Notes under the pieces: generated by a model
The model's database searches: none
Told to the model about the DNA's origin: nothing
The model's input: only the letters and a program-made list of their open reading frames with translations
Origin: Hirudo medicinalis
Lineage: Eukaryota > Annelida > Clitellata > Hirudinida > Hirudinidae
NCBI GenBank assembly: GCA_011800805.1
Contig: MPNW01000064.1
Coordinates: forward strand, 5,588-69,587
Direction: 5' to 3'
DNA: 64,000 nucleotides
In this document: positions 35,451-49,600 of the stretch, one piece after another
Numbering within the stretch: the stretch's first letter is position 1
How the letters are laid out: each line of letters starts with the position of its first letter
Program-made: the position numbers and the translations under genes

Positions 35451-38400
35451 TTAACAACTGAGATCCAAAACTTCCTTCATTAACGGTTGGATGCCTTCAG
35501 GATTAACTTTGAGGAGAACTTGAGAATGTTCTTCATTCAAATTTCTGATATCGGTCAGCTTCATAAGGAGTCTTGGAAAAAGAGACCTAGCAGTGGGGAC
35601 AGGATATATGGACTCTAAATAGTTCTTCAGAAGAGCCGAGTACCGTTCTTGCTCTGCTGCAACGAGACTCTGGTATTCCAGGTTGTCTCTGTCTGGAGAG
35701 AAGAGGGAGATGACGAGCAAGAGGATGAGGACGGTGTTATCAGCGCAGAGATCGAACGCCAACGATCGAACAAAACGCATGTGGTCTTCAAACAATCCCG
35801 TTCCATTCTCGGCTCTTTCCAGTTGTTCTAATTTCATTGCTTTGGTTTCCTCGTGATCAAAAGGGTCGAGAAAGTGTTGTTTCTCTTTGTCAAAAGTGAT
35901 GACCGAACGAAGGATGAGCAGTTCTATGCTGCCTCCCTTCAGCAGGTGAATTTGTTCGACTTGCGGCAGGTCCTTGAAGGCGGGCACCTATGAAGTGATT
36001 AGAACACGTTAGAAAATAACGACTTCAGAAACCATTTAAGTTTCGTATTTATTGTAAAAATTGCTGCAGCACGTGCCGCATTATTTATAATCATTTGATT
36101 AAAGGATTCTAACCTGCTTGGCCATAGCAATAACTCTTCTAACGCTCAACTCGGCAATGTTGACGAGATCAGAAAAATTGGCTTCGTGTCGTGAGACGTC
36201 CCTTTCTATGCTCACCTGTAATCAGTTCAGATGACGTTAGTCTGAAGATCCACGGAGGCATTAAAAACAATTGAAATATAAAAGGCATTGTAAACTGTTT
36301 GCAACCTCTAGTGAGTTACTATAAGCAACATGTAGCTCGTATATGGCATTGTTGTCTGCAGCTGATAATGGGGTTGTATGACTAAGGATGGGTATCATCG
36401 GCTGAGGGGGACACGCGGGAATGTACGGCATGCCACCCACTGCTCCTGCAACGATTCCCACTGAACAGTGATCGTAATCCACTCTTGGTCTAACTCTGGA
36501 AAAAAAAGAAATTTAAGGTTAATAAACTCGAAGGCTCGTGTGTGTGAAGACCACAAGTGGGAGCTTTTGTGACCGCGTGTAGGAACAAGGCAAGCAGAAA
36601 TAAGTGCAGAGCAAATAAAGCAAACAGCCTCTTCTCTTGGGCATCAGAAAGTTCCATAAAAGTCCTACCCATGAAAGTACATATGGGAATTTATGGGAGA
36701 ATTATTTACAGATTGTCTTAAGAATAAAATTCAACACATAAATACAATACAATCGTCATCTCTTCTGAACTCAGGAAAACTTATTGACTCTGAACTCGTG
36801 ATCAAATAATCGAACGTTCTCATTACTTATCGAAACACTTGCTCACTTCAAAGCAAATTAATACATTATTAAGGATGTCATCATCATCATCACCATCACC
36901 GTCATCATATTCATCGCCATCGCCATCATCATCATCATCATCATCATCATTATGATGATGATCATGAAATAACAACGATCAATGTCTTCACATTAATTTT
37001 CTTGTCCGATACCTATTGGCATTCATTCAGTTTGTCTTTTGTAAATTTCTAATAGATATCTAATAATTAATGATGGCATGCAAATCGTTTGAAGCAAACA
37101 ATATTGTTGAAATAAAATATCAGATGCTAATGTTCTGATTTGGTCAAGAATGAGGCCTCCACGTGAGTCTTCGAGAATAAACACGGATGATTGATGGCAA
37201 TGAATTGATCAAAGTTTGCCTTAAATTTGAATAATCAATGAACTCCGATGACCGGAAAATCTCAAAAATTAATGGAAATAAACTTTCAAATATCGAAAAT
37301 GATAAATCAACAAGGCTGAGAAGCGATATTTACTCGTGTTCCATGGTTGAAGGTGACCTCTGGGGTGCCATCTGAGAAATTTGAGGAGTGTGAGACTGCG
37401 GTGGAGGAGGTGGTGGAGGGTGGAGAGTTTGGTGGTGATGGTGGTTGTTGTGATGAAGATGGTGGCTGGTGCTCTTCGATGTCGATGGATTTGATGATGA
37501 ACTTGTGGCAGCACCGCACATGCGTCTCAGGAAGCGGTTGTCTTCGATCTTCTGCCTTTTTTGAGCCTTTTCTTCCTCAGAAAGGATATATTCTTTGCGC
37601 ATTCCTATTTCGAAACACTTTTTCAATCTGCATCTTTTGCAGAATCGTCGGTTCGATAAATCCATCTTGCATTTCTCATCGTAGGGGCACTTAAAGTAAC
37701 CCTAAAATTTGGGAATGACAAAATAAAATTTTAGATGAAAATATTGCGAATAGCAAATCAATTCTACTCACCAATCCTTTAGGGGCATTTCTTCTGAAAA
37801 ATGCTTTACATGATTCACATGAGATGGCATCAAAGTTAAATCCAAGGGCTTTGTCTCCACAAACACCGCAAATTTTTTCTTCTTTATTCTTCCTGTTTCT
37901 GTTTTGGGTGCCTCCACCACCACTGGACTGGGAAGATGGCGACGAATCCATATGGCTTTCCATGAGTCCCTGACCGCAGTACATGCTTCCGCCGCTCAGG
38001 GAATCAGGATCCACTTTGAGCTCCAGCTCTCTGGGGTAACCAACGATGGAGGACTCCCCATATCCGTAATAATCTCTCCTACCATCGCCTAGACGAATGC
38101 CTGGGAAAGGTTTAATGTTTTCAATTAGTTGAATCATAACCTTACTAATTAACGCAAGTACACCACGAAACCTTCAAAATATCTACTAGGAAATAAGATT
38201 TATTTGCAAACTTATAAAACAGCACGTCATTGAGAATGTTTTACATAAATTTGGGAACATTGAATTTTCGAACGACGAACAGTTTCAATGAACTTTGAGC
38301 TCGAACACCAGTCATAACCCAGTAGGTGCAATTGAAGCTGGTCACAAGTAACAAGTCACAAGTAATGGAGAACTTTCGAAAATGTTGGAACAAACGAGTT

Positions 38401-40026
38401 GCATTAAAAAATTAAGTGCAACCATTGAAATGTGACGAAACCAGTACAAGGAAAGTTAACTGAAGAATCGATGGTTACAATTAGGAAGCAATAAGCTCCA
38501 ATTAAAGGAACGTGCGAAGCCAAAAACGAGAGCAGAATGAACATCTATTTTTCCATAATTCAAAAGGAAATTGAGGAGAACAAAGCAATCTTTGATACTT
38601 TAATAACAGGACAATATAAACGAACTTGCCATGCATCAGGTCATTCAGAAAAGAAAAACTTAACAAGGAAATGATCGAAGAGGAATGAAGCTAATGACAG
38701 ACAATAATGATAATAATGATATTTTGAGGATACTTGGAGATTGATTGAAATTGAAACTATCCAAAAAAAGTTGTTAGTTTAAACACCATAAAATATTGAA
38801 TGGGAATTGGGCAAATATCGTGTGTTGATTGAAACGTGCAGGAGAATCGAAGCACACGAGATAACAAAAAACCAGAAACTTATAAATAGAGTTTGTAACA
38901 ATTTAGTGAGGCCTACAAAGGGTTCCTAGAGAAATCAATGGAAAATTGAAGCAGGTGAAACACGTGTCAATATGGGGATTGTTCTAATTATACGCTGTCG
39001 AAACGCCTTTAAATTATCAAATCTAAGAATATCGAGACTTCATTTGTGTTATTATTGTTTACATATTAATTTAACAATTTCGCTTGACAATTATTCACAA
39101 ATGTGCGCATTTATTCCCGAGGGAAGCATCCACGGATGACATTTACGTAAACAATTTCACGTGACAACGTTTAACATGCTTAGAATGCATCCAATTTACT
39201 GCATTTACAAGAATTCATCGCGATGGTTTAACATTTGAATAATCAACGAAGCAAAGCGGTGATAGGTTTGTCTATCATCGAACACGAACAAGAAAGTGAG
39301 AATGAATGACGAAGATGTTAACGACGACAATGCATGTCGAACACATAAATTTTACCGATAAATGCTAAGAAAGGGGAGCAGGGGAAATCAATATTGCAAT
39401 TAGACAAACAAGAGCAATAAGCAACGAACCCATGTAGACGAGTACATTTACTCAGCACGAATAATCTTCACGTCTCGAGTGAACGAGGTTCATCGAAGCA
39501 CATAACAGGTAAAAAGTGAATGAATAAAACGCATTCCACGTGCAGGTATAAGGTACGCGCGCGTGCACTCGTCGTACACCGCGTGCACTGGCGCTCTCGA
39601 AACACTTTGAGCAGTCAGTCAGCTCGGGAGCAACTAGTTTTGTACTAAACAGTAGCTCGCTCGTACGCCGAGGTCGACTCGGTGCAAACAGATCGAGCTA
39701 CTCAGCCGAAGGCTGGCTAATCGCGGCAAGCAGCACAGCCACTCAGACGCCATCTTCTTAATATGCACGGCAAATAGTTAAGAAATTAGTTGCTGAAGTA
39801 GGAGAACGCAGTCAAGATTGGAGTTATTTGAAAATGCAAATTACATTTAAAATGACATTGGACGAGTTATCAAAAAGAAAGGAATGACAAATAATTTATG
39901 AATGTTGAGGAGAAATCGGAGATGAAATTGATTGATGATTGATGAGACGTAAGTTGAAGGAGCACCCTTGACGATGTAGCAATTAAACGCATTATGGCCA
40001 ATTGATTGAAGTCATTCATTGTCATC

Positions 40027-40093
<67 letters not shown>

Positions 40094-43000
40094 GTTATTT
40101 GTTGTTATTCTCTTATTCTTTAGCATCGCTACTTTTCCTATCCGAACGAACGCAGTTACGGATGCTTAAAGCCTTAAACTTAGATGTTAGATTTACATAA
40201 ACGGCACACACATCGGGTTGGTTTCTTTGCGCAAGAACACTGGAAATGATTTTCGGAGACAACAGAATACTCTCAATCTCGATACACGCAAAGGCTCTTA
40301 CATGGAATAACTCCTGAAGAGAATAATTTGAGGAAGTCTTCAATTTCCTTTCTTCGATGCACGAATCACAAATCACAGCACTGGAAACTCAACTCAACTT
40401 AGCCCAACTCGATGTGCAAGCAGCCTGACAAAGCACAAGTAGAGACTAAGTTTTGCATGCACGGGCCTCGTAGTAATGAAAGCTGTGAGGTTAACAAGTG
40501 CGTGCCAAGTCTCAGGCAACGAAGGAAGCCATAAACATCGGAGATTCATGCTACGAAAATCTTCATGTTTATTCATTCGGATGATCGAAAATAACTCCGA
40601 GTCAAAATGATAATGCGAGCTAAATATAGCTTCGCGGACACCGGCATGACTTTTCTTATTCTTTGTGTCTGTTGAGTGCAAATCATAAACAAAATGGACA
40701 GGCTGATTATTCACTGAGAAGTGTTGCATAAACTCGAGAGAAGCATTCCGACCATGAGAATAAAGAGCACCTCGGATCACGAGGTGCAGATGTTTTCGAA
40801 CGATGTGCAGGATTATTTCTCGGAAAATCTCACCAACACCTCACTAAAACTTCCTTCATCGGGAAGTACTGAAACACGGAGTACTGGAATTAATTTGAAC
40901 GCCTCACCAATTTATTGACACACGTTCCTGACAAATTATTATTGTTATTACTGAATAAAAAATTCTGATATTTAAAAAATATTGTTTATAACTTAAAACA
41001 ACGTATAGCCAGTAACGGCTTGAGGCCGTCGAAAGAAAACTTGTTGCACGAATAACAAAGCCTAAGAAAGACAAAGAGCGCACTTCAGTGGGTTCTCAGA
41101 GTTCGTTGTAATAATTTACAGAAAGAGGTGGAGAGATGTTGAGATGTCGAGAGAGGGATCCCGAAATTACTCTCGTGCGAATCACATCCTTAAAGCACCT
41201 TCACAGGCACTGATAAAATGAAGTAACATTCACAGACGTTATTTCATCAGCTGTCGAAAAGAACTCTTAAATGAAATGAAATTTATTGAAATTCATACGA
41301 ACCTTTAATAAGGAGTGAAGTTATTAGTTTCACCAATTTCCATGTTTATATTAATGTTTATATTAATATTATATTAATGTTATATTAATGTTTATATTAA
41401 TATTATATTAATGTTATATTAATGTTTATATTAATATTATATTAATGTTATATTAATGTTCATATTAATGTTATATTAATGTTACATTAATGTTATATTA
41501 ATGTTCATATTAATGTTATATTAATGTTACATTAATGTTATATTATTGCTCGATGGAAGTAAGCGATCGAATCAAAGCTTATTATAGACTGATGAATCGC
41601 TGGTCACTAATAGTCCAAAGATTGATGTTCTATGCAAATCTCCTCGCAATTTTATGTCTTGAATATAATGAGAAAATTTAATGCTTTGTAGGAAGGCAGT
41701 CGAATGAAACAACCGGATTTCTGACATCAGCACTTTTGACGAGACGTGATTCTAAATCTTCTCGGAAAATTGTTGCCGATCATAGAATAATTATTATTAA
41801 TAATATTATAACCAGCATTTACACTGACAACGATATTATTACTAAAAGAAAACATGAACAATTATCCTGTTGTTGTTGTTGTTGTCGTGATTGCCGAGGT
41901 ACGAAAGATGCGAGCAGAAAGTGGCCAGGCTAAGTGATTGTTAGGAGGAGGTTCTGAGGGACTGGGTGACCTTTGAACTTATTACAACTCCGAGTAATCT
42001 CTTATGGTCGAACAATTGGATTATGCATGGAACAAGTGATTTCTCTAATTACTTGCGGTAATTCCGAGCCCCGACTGACAAGCAAGTCAGAAAAGGGCAA
42101 ATCAAATGTCCTATCTGGGAATTAGCATCAACACACTTTGTGAACTTAGAATGCACCGAGATAGCATCAATCTATCTTCTCGAGACAAAACTTCACGGCT
42201 TGATGACTTTCACAGCGAGCAGGACTCACGTACGTGCGTGCGTGGCTCAATTTGGACAAAAACTCTCGATTGCAATCGTGGCCTTATAATCAAAAGAACA
42301 ATAAGATGTTTAATCAGTGGTTTATCAACAATTAATCATCATTCACTCTAATTAACAATCATTATTCATTTTTGACGATGTCAGCGTGATCTTCTAAATC
42401 TAGAATTAAATTATTTATTTACATTTTAAAAATTAAGAAACACCGTTGCATTTACGACTAAATAGCTTTTATAACTTGTTAATTAATTGAAGATTACAAT
42501 TATTTATCGGAAAGAGATAAGGAAATGTAGCAGATGCCCATCACGATTAAAGACTTATCTTAACAAATGGCTTTGCATATTATCATTATCACAAACATAA
42601 TATTTAGGCGAACGCAAGATAAATTGAAAGACTGATTATTCTGTGGACAAAAAATAAACTTTCGTTGCACGCAAAAGTCTCATTAAAATGAGTAACAAGC
42701 TTCGGTAACAATTCGCTAGCAATCTCATTTGGAACAATAGCATCTGGAGGAAGAAAAAATATCAAACAACACAACTTGAATGACCATTAATTAAGCTCTT
42801 AATTAACAACAATGCCACTCAGCATGCAAAAAGGCAGTAAAGTTTGGAGAATATCTAGGACTCCCTTCACGGACAACTCTTTCTTCATCCCCGGGAATCT
42901 CACAATAAATTAGTTATAATGTCGTAGGAGTCATCGTATGCAATATCAACTTGAGATTAAGTTCTCATGCATAAACTTATTTGAATATCGAGAACGTTTG

Positions 43001-46000
43001 AGCATTTCAATTAATTTCAATGGAGAGGAAGACAAATTCTGACGACTGGTTAAGATTTCTCATCTTTTTAAAAGTGCATGTTAACGCTTCTTAAAAATCT
43101 TCTTTGGATGGATTTATTTAACTTGCAAGAATTTTAAAATTCCAATTAGAAGTTCTGTTCATTTAACGGCACAAAATAATTGTAACTCCCGAATTGTACC
43201 TTTTTCATTTAATTAGAATCTTCGATTTCTGTCTGAGTGATTAGATCTTCTCATAGAAAACAAAATGTCATGCCAGGATGCTTCTTACAACTTACCGCTG
43301 ATTGAAAAGTCTTACCAAGTGAATGAACCTTGATCAATGCAGGCACTGTTTTCCATTCCACCACAAAAAAATGGGAGAAAATGGGTGTAAAGAAGAAGTT
43401 TACAAGAAACAAGAAACCAAGTGATGGAGGATTTAATGGTAATTTCCAAAATTTTTGAGAATGTTAAGAAAATATCAACTTTTACAAGGAATAATTTACA
43501 GTGATGATGGGAAGATTGATAAAACATGAAAGAGGATTAAAAGCTCTCCGTCGTGCATTCCACATTTGCACGTGCATCACCGAAGCACATGCAAAATGTT
43601 TGCTGCACCAGCGCTCCTATCAGTACAGAAAAAAGTGCCAATCAATCATCATTGAACAGTTTTGATAATCCTTGGCTTGGCAAGATTAAAACAAAAACTT
43701 CTAATGCGATGATCTGAAAATATACGAAGTAGTGTTTAAAACCTGAGAATTAGATCAAGTATTTAATAGTTGCTTTAATTTAATAATACATTATTAAAAT
43801 TCCAATGATCGAGAATGACCAAGTGACGAGAATAAGAAAATAAAAACATTAAGAAAGGGAGTTGCATTGATTCAAGCAAGTTTATCGATCCTCCAACAAC
43901 TAATAGCGATGAGGGTTGTAAAATTTCATCGAAGTCGAACATGTGTGGCATCACTGGCTTCGTAGGTGCAATTCAATTCCAAGGTTGTTCAACAAATCTC
44001 AAAAGAAATGGCAAGAAGATAAGGGAAGTTAAGGAACAGGTGAAAATATGTGAGTTTCAAGTGCTTATAATCGATCAGAGCAGAAATTTCAATAGATAAG
44101 CACTTTAAAACTCTGTGGCCAGTTGCTTTATTTTAGCACAAGATATTATAAAAATAATACCAAGGAAATACTTATTGGGTCCTCAAAAAATGACAGCGCA
44201 GACTTATTGTAGGTCTCATTATTAAAGTAATGCGAAAGAACTATTGAAGGGACATTAAGATGGTTAGATAGTGATGCGTGACATCCATCAAGTCGTTTAA
44301 CAATTATTTGGAAATGTTGTTTCAAATTTATTATAAATAGGCGGATTACGACAAAAAGTCTGCGCATTTCACTTATTTCACGGTAAAATTTGATCAGAGC
44401 ATCTTGACAGATCTTGCACAAACATAGGTCAGAAGAAGAGAAACATGACAGGACATGGAGATCATATGGAATGACTTGCACCGAGATAGCATCAACAGGC
44501 TGCTCATAAGACCGAAGAAAACACATTGTTGTCTTGCTTATGAACATCGGTCGGCTGGGAGATGGTATCAGAGATGAAATCTTGATGTATAACAGGCAGA
44601 GGGAACAATCAGCACAAGTACTTTCATCGCATCATCACTAACTGATCATATTAACAATGACCAAAACACCGCTTGAAACGTACTGCCATGTTGAAGTCAG
44701 TTCCTTCAAAAATCACCGCAAACCCTTGCTATTTACTTGCGTAGGAGTATGTATGCTTCCATCTTAGTAGAATATTTTAAAAGTTTAACAGAGAGATCGG
44801 ACGGGCACAGGCATGTACCTCGTCGAGTGCAAAGTCGCACCTGACAGTCGAGGTGACTTTCTTGGTTCGAGCATGCTTACTCTTGCATTTCCACGCAGAT
44901 GGCCAAATAAGTCACAACTCGTCTCACCTGGGCAGAGATCAAGAGACATTTGTTCAATTAGGTCCAAATCAGTCAAGCAGAAGAAAATATAAACTAATGA
45001 GTCTCTAAACAGAAATAACAAGTCCTAAGCAAGAAAAAGTGTAACCTTAAAATGTAACGGAAAATGTTTAAATAAATATTTTATCAATAAATAAAACAAG
45101 AAAATTATATCGTTGCTCCAAGAATTGTTAAGCAAAGTCCGAACGTGTGTCAAAATGTGATGACAGACCATTAAAACGCTAAAACTAAAAATTGGCAGTT
45201 GCGAGTTGAATGGGTTGGTTTATTTAAATGGGAATAAATTTAGTTGTTGATTAATTTTTGAGCTCTGAAAAGAATATGATTTGTCCAAGGGTAACTCGTA
45301 ACATCGCGGGCAAGATTAAGATTTCTCCGTGGCAATTTATCGATAATACGTGTAAATTGTCGTTGCACGTGCAAAACGAAAAGCGTCTCCGAGGACAGAA
45401 ACTTTAGCGAGTGCCTCGAAGAAACTTCACAGAATGAAATAACAAGGAATACATGACAACCTCTTTCTCAGTTTAAGGAAGACTGGAAGATGATCTGACA
45501 AACGATCGTAAGTAATTTGTAATTTACAATTTACGACGAAGCTAACTCGAACGAGTTGAAAAGTGCAAAATTGTTAGAATTTACACGACAATTTGAACAT
45601 TTCACTGACTTTGTGTGTCAAAGTGTTCGTATCACGCCTCGCACTCATTTGTTAGTGAATTTTTTACTTTCTACTGAAAGCTTTTCCAAGTGCAAACTTT
45701 GCATAAATAAATGCACTATTTTAAGTTAATGCATTTAAATGACTGAATTCAAAAACTAAAGAAAGTAGGAAAAAAAGTTTTCGGAATGCACTGGTTTAAC
45801 CCCACAACTTCTTATCAGAACTTTGTAGAAAATACTCTGCCTTGGCAGATTCCGCTGTCATCACTTGAAAAATCTAAAAATAAAGCAGTTTCTTGCTCCC
45901 GAGGAAAATTTTCGAAAGAAATAATAAACATCCACCGACCTACGATTGGAAACTCGCAACGATGTCAAACGGTAGCACAGTCGGTCCGCTAAATTTCAAT

Positions 46001-46635
46001 ACACCATAAGTGCGATCAAATGCAGTCGTTGGTGCTTTTTGCTTTTCGACTGATGAGATTAATTTAACTACTGACATAAAAAGGCCTCAATTTAGGCCTT
46101 ACAGATTTTATTGGTTAAATCACAAAGAGCGAGAGCAACTTATTACGGTTGGTCAGAAGAAAGTCACTGGAATAAATGCACGAACAACACAAATCTGAAA
46201 ATATTTCTTAGAAGCGGTTTAATCCGTCACAACTTTATCAAGTAATTCGTGATTGCAAACTGAAAGTGTGAACAAGCTGTCGAAGTAGAAGAACTAATTA
46301 TAACTTGACAAACAGATTTTTGATTCCACCAGACAGTCTTACAAAAAGTCATCACTTTAAGGAGGGTGGCATCAATAAGTGTGAATGTAAATGTAAAAAG
46401 GCTATAAATTGTTTATTTATTTTAGGGAAGGGTAAATAAATGCTCGCTTGTTTGTGTGGAAGTTTGTGAAACGAGTCCATACCTGGTGAAAGTCATTTAT
46501 TCAAATATTTCAACATCACCGAAATTAGTAAAACGTCAAAAGGTAATTTGAAGCAAAGAGAGATCTCATACCTGATATCATTGGAGTTATTGTTCGGTCA
46601 GCAGAGTCCATGTACTGCGAATACATGCAGGCCAT
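35451..46635 (-). CDS. nuclear receptor of the HR96 (NR1J) group
   Basis: Ligand-regulated transcription factor; the insect HR96 and nematode DAF-12 relatives respond to sterols, lipids or xenobiotics. Minus-strand exons: 46572-46635, 37772-38100, 37334-37701, 36306-36495, 36114-36215 and 35451-35987; all phases agree, giving 529 residues. The DNA-binding domain (about residues 98-170) has both zinc fingers: [18 protein letters not shown] with P-box ESCKA, typical of HR96/DAF-12, then CPYDEKC ... [17 protein letters not shown]. The long hinge has His-rich and seven-Pro stretches. The ligand-binding domain follows (about 320-529): [18 protein letters not shown] in helix 3, then [20 protein letters not shown], ending [10 protein letters not shown]. 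The start is ATG at 46635, 13 bases inside an exon with an acceptor at 46648, so at least one non-coding exon lies further upstream. Intron 1 spans about 8.5 kb. Confidence 0.92.
36876..36970. repeat. (ATC)n microsatellite in a receptor intron
   Basis: About 80 bases of cat/cgc units that end in an inverted gat stretch (catcatcattatgatgatg), forming a hairpin. It lies in the intron between 36,495 and 37,334. Confidence 0.9.
39540..39770 (-). promoter_or_regulatory. CpG-rich patch with YY1-like site, possible alternative promoter
   Basis: About 230 bases unusually rich in CG dinucleotides (acgcgcgcgtgc, gctcgctcgtacgccgag) within AT-rich intron. On the minus strand it contains AAGATGGCGTC, close to the YY1 motif AAGATGGCG that often sits just downstream of transcription starts and in their orientation. 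This would place a minus-strand start here, within intron 1 of the receptor. A 39-codon frame from that ATG ends without a splice site, so it would be 5' UTR. Inference only. Confidence 0.4.
40025..40096. repeat. (TTA)n microsatellite
   Basis: About 23 near-perfect att units. The poly-Tyr frame across it is an artefact. Confidence 0.97.
41343..41545. repeat. AT-rich minisatellite, 11-12 base unit
   Basis: About 17 copies of a unit close to ttatattaatg, with variants tttatattaatg, ttcatattaatg and ttacattaatg arranged in a higher-order pattern (about 50 bases, repeated four times). Confidence 0.9.
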
Positions 46636-46648
46636 GTTCGTGAAACTT
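46636..46648 (-). other. 5' UTR part of receptor exon 1
   Basis: AAGTTTCACGAAC precedes the start codon directly after a good acceptor (tcttttcag on the minus strand), so the transcript begins in an upstream non-coding exon not located here. Confidence 0.6.
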
Positions 46649-49600
46649 CTGAAAAGAATTATTACTGAAGATTACTCGGGTTATATATTCAAATTGCTAC
46701 TCAAACGAATATTCACGCGAATGTTGCATTCACAAACTTTGGTTAAACCGAGTTGCGTTTGGAATGTGACGAGCTGTATCTAAACGTACGAGGCAAAGAC
46801 ATATGCTAATAAGTTTTATTTAAGAAGTCCCCTCCCTCGTCAACTGGCTGTGATGGGAGTTAAAATCTGCACTTGTGAACTCAAAGTGCTAAAAAATGTC
46901 CTCAACGTTCCGGACTTTGCACGTTAAAAACGGTCTGACTCTTGGGAAGCATGAAACAGCAGTCAAGCAGACGTTATAAAACGACGACATCTCGCTCGAA
47001 TGACATGCACGCCATCTCCATCGTTGACCTGGAAACGCTTCGAGGATCACAACCTGCTTCGGACGACCTTCGACCTCTCTCGGACTTAATCATTTCAGCC
47101 ATTAAACTATCTACTCACATGATCGACTATTCGGATATAATTTAATATCGATGTTCTTCAGAAGAGTAACAACTTAGGTGAGGAAATTAAGGAAAGAGCT
47201 TAGGGCGTCTTTGGAGCACGTTTTGGTCATTTCCACTGGAATGAGAGAAAATTTATGTGTAAAAAATAAAACGACCTCCGTGAACCTCCTTTGCACTTGG
47301 TTCACCCTGCCCGGCTCGCTGGCTCAGACGGCGTGAGGAAGATTATTCAAGGAGTAGGTAATAAACTCGGCCATAACTTTTTGTCCGACGTTGCCATGCT
47401 TCCTAGCAAAAGCTCGGTTTTTAAATTTAATAACAACTAAAGCTGAAATTCTCTCAAATTAAAAGCAAATCGTGATTCCTTTTATGAATCTCATCGTTTG
47501 GCGAGAAAGTGCACCTTTGTACCTTTTAACGAAGTCGTCATTTAATCGTTGAAATGTGAATCGACACTTTAATAAGTTCAGCTAATCGAAATGAAAGATT
47601 GATCTTCGCCCAGAGTCTCCTTGATTGATGGAAGAGTGATTGAGGTGAAGAAACACGTAGAAAGGCATCGAGTTGAATAGTTAAGTTGGTTATTAAAAGC
47701 AGAAAAGATCCAGTACAGCGGTTGTTTTCAAGGCGAGAGTTTCCAATTATGGAGAAGGAGCCCAGTTGAATTACAACTCTGAGAAGACGGGTGACTGATC
47801 TGCTGTTTGCAAGTACCGACTGCACTCTTCAACACATTCGCATAGAAATTCAGTGCAGTAGAAAAGCAAAGAAAAATTGATGCTTTGTTATTAAATACCA
47901 TGAATGGGCTTCGAAAGGATCCTGACTGAAGTTTCTCAAGGCGTTGGTACATCGCTTCATTCCATCAAAATTATTGGCTTCACGTACTGTCCCATTAAAG
48001 AGGTAAATTAAAACAGCGAAGACGTTTCAAAGTGTAATTATAATGCGAAACAATGCAGTGATTTCTTGCATCATCTTTTAAGTCTACTGACGACCTCGAA
48101 GAGATTTCCCTTCTCCAGGTTGCTTTTCATGTTGGTGCGTTCATCACGTGTCACCTCGTAGTTTTAATGGGTCCATTGATTCTGATAAATTATAAATAGA
48201 TACTTTTAGTTCTTTTCTTACTTTCTCTCACCGCACACATACAAATGTACTTCTACTTAATTAGACCAACCGATTGACACCAGTGAGACAACCTCATCAT
48301 GGAATGATCTCTAAAACACTAAGTGACATCAAATCTAAAACATTAAATACAATGCCACCTCAAGCATCATTTACAATGAATGTCATAATGGTTACTATTC
48401 ATTTAGTTACTATTCATTCCTGTTCTCATTATAAATGCAAAGTAAAGTAGAAAACATGTCGATCTCCATTTAAGTTGAATGATGAATTTCGGTGATTAAT
48501 ATGAATTAATTCATTAAGTCCATGGTAATTCACATTTCCTATATTGGCGTCGTTATTTCATCGATTCCTCGGATACTCACTTGTTTGTTCAGTGTACTAA
48601 AGATGCCTATTTTAATCAACATTTACTCAGAACCTCTCGAAACTGATGTTCAAGTCAGAAAATCTTTCAACACTTCTGACGTACACAAATGATGGGCTGA
48701 CGAGTACATTTCCATACGAAGAGGCCCATGAATGTTTAACAATTTCATATTTACAACAATGGTAACATCAACCGTTACATTCTTGTTTAAATAAATCGCA
48801 TTACACAGAATCATGTGGTGAAATATTATTTTATGTAATGAACAATTCGAAACAATCAAACTGATTCATAACGAATAGCAAATAATAATTCTAATAATAA
48901 CCAGCTCAATGTTCTGTGGAATGGGCGTAATTATGATCGCTCAAGCAATTAATGAGAAAATTTGTGGGAAAATTGAAAACCGAAATAAAGTCATTGGCAT
49001 CGCTAATAGGAAAGATTTGAATCCAAATAAGCCATTAATACGAGAAGAGGATAAGAAATGGTGAATTCACTTTAATGTTTACAAAAATACAGTGTTTCCA
49101 TGATCATTCAATAGTTTAATCCTTATTTCATTTCATTTAGCAGTACTTTGTGAATATTCTATTAAACATTCAAGTAGAATCCTTCGCAATTCCAATAACT
49201 AAGAATCAACGATTCAAATAATTTCAGATGCAAAAACAAAAACAGCCCTGGAAATGTGTCAATTGAGCACAAATTACTTCAGCCTAGATAAAAATTATAT
49301 TTAATATGGCATCAACTACAACATCAAACAAACATTTGCACAGAACTTTAAGAGTTTCTTGACTGTTTCTTGACTTAACAAGATCAGTAAAACAGAAATC
49401 AACTTGAAAATACGTTAGCAGAATCGTGCTGCATAATGTTCGTGGTGCAATCTTTTGAGGCACGAACTTTTCTTTGAGCCATAAATTTCTCGCTTTCGAT
49501 ATTTCCACTGGCAATAAATTTGAATTACAGTCCACAGACGTACTGGAAAACAACACCGGCCTTCACTTCTTCCAGGTACGACAATAGCCTCCGGCTCCCA

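Larger units (their letters stand above)
38101..46571 (-). other. first intron of the HR96-like gene
   Basis: About 8.5 kb without any other gene I can support. It holds a CpG-rich patch at 39,540-39,770, a (TTA)n array at 40,025-40,094 and a minisatellite at 41,343-41,545. Frames of 60-130 codons in it (for example 44,146-44,547 minus) match nothing known. Confidence 0.6.
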
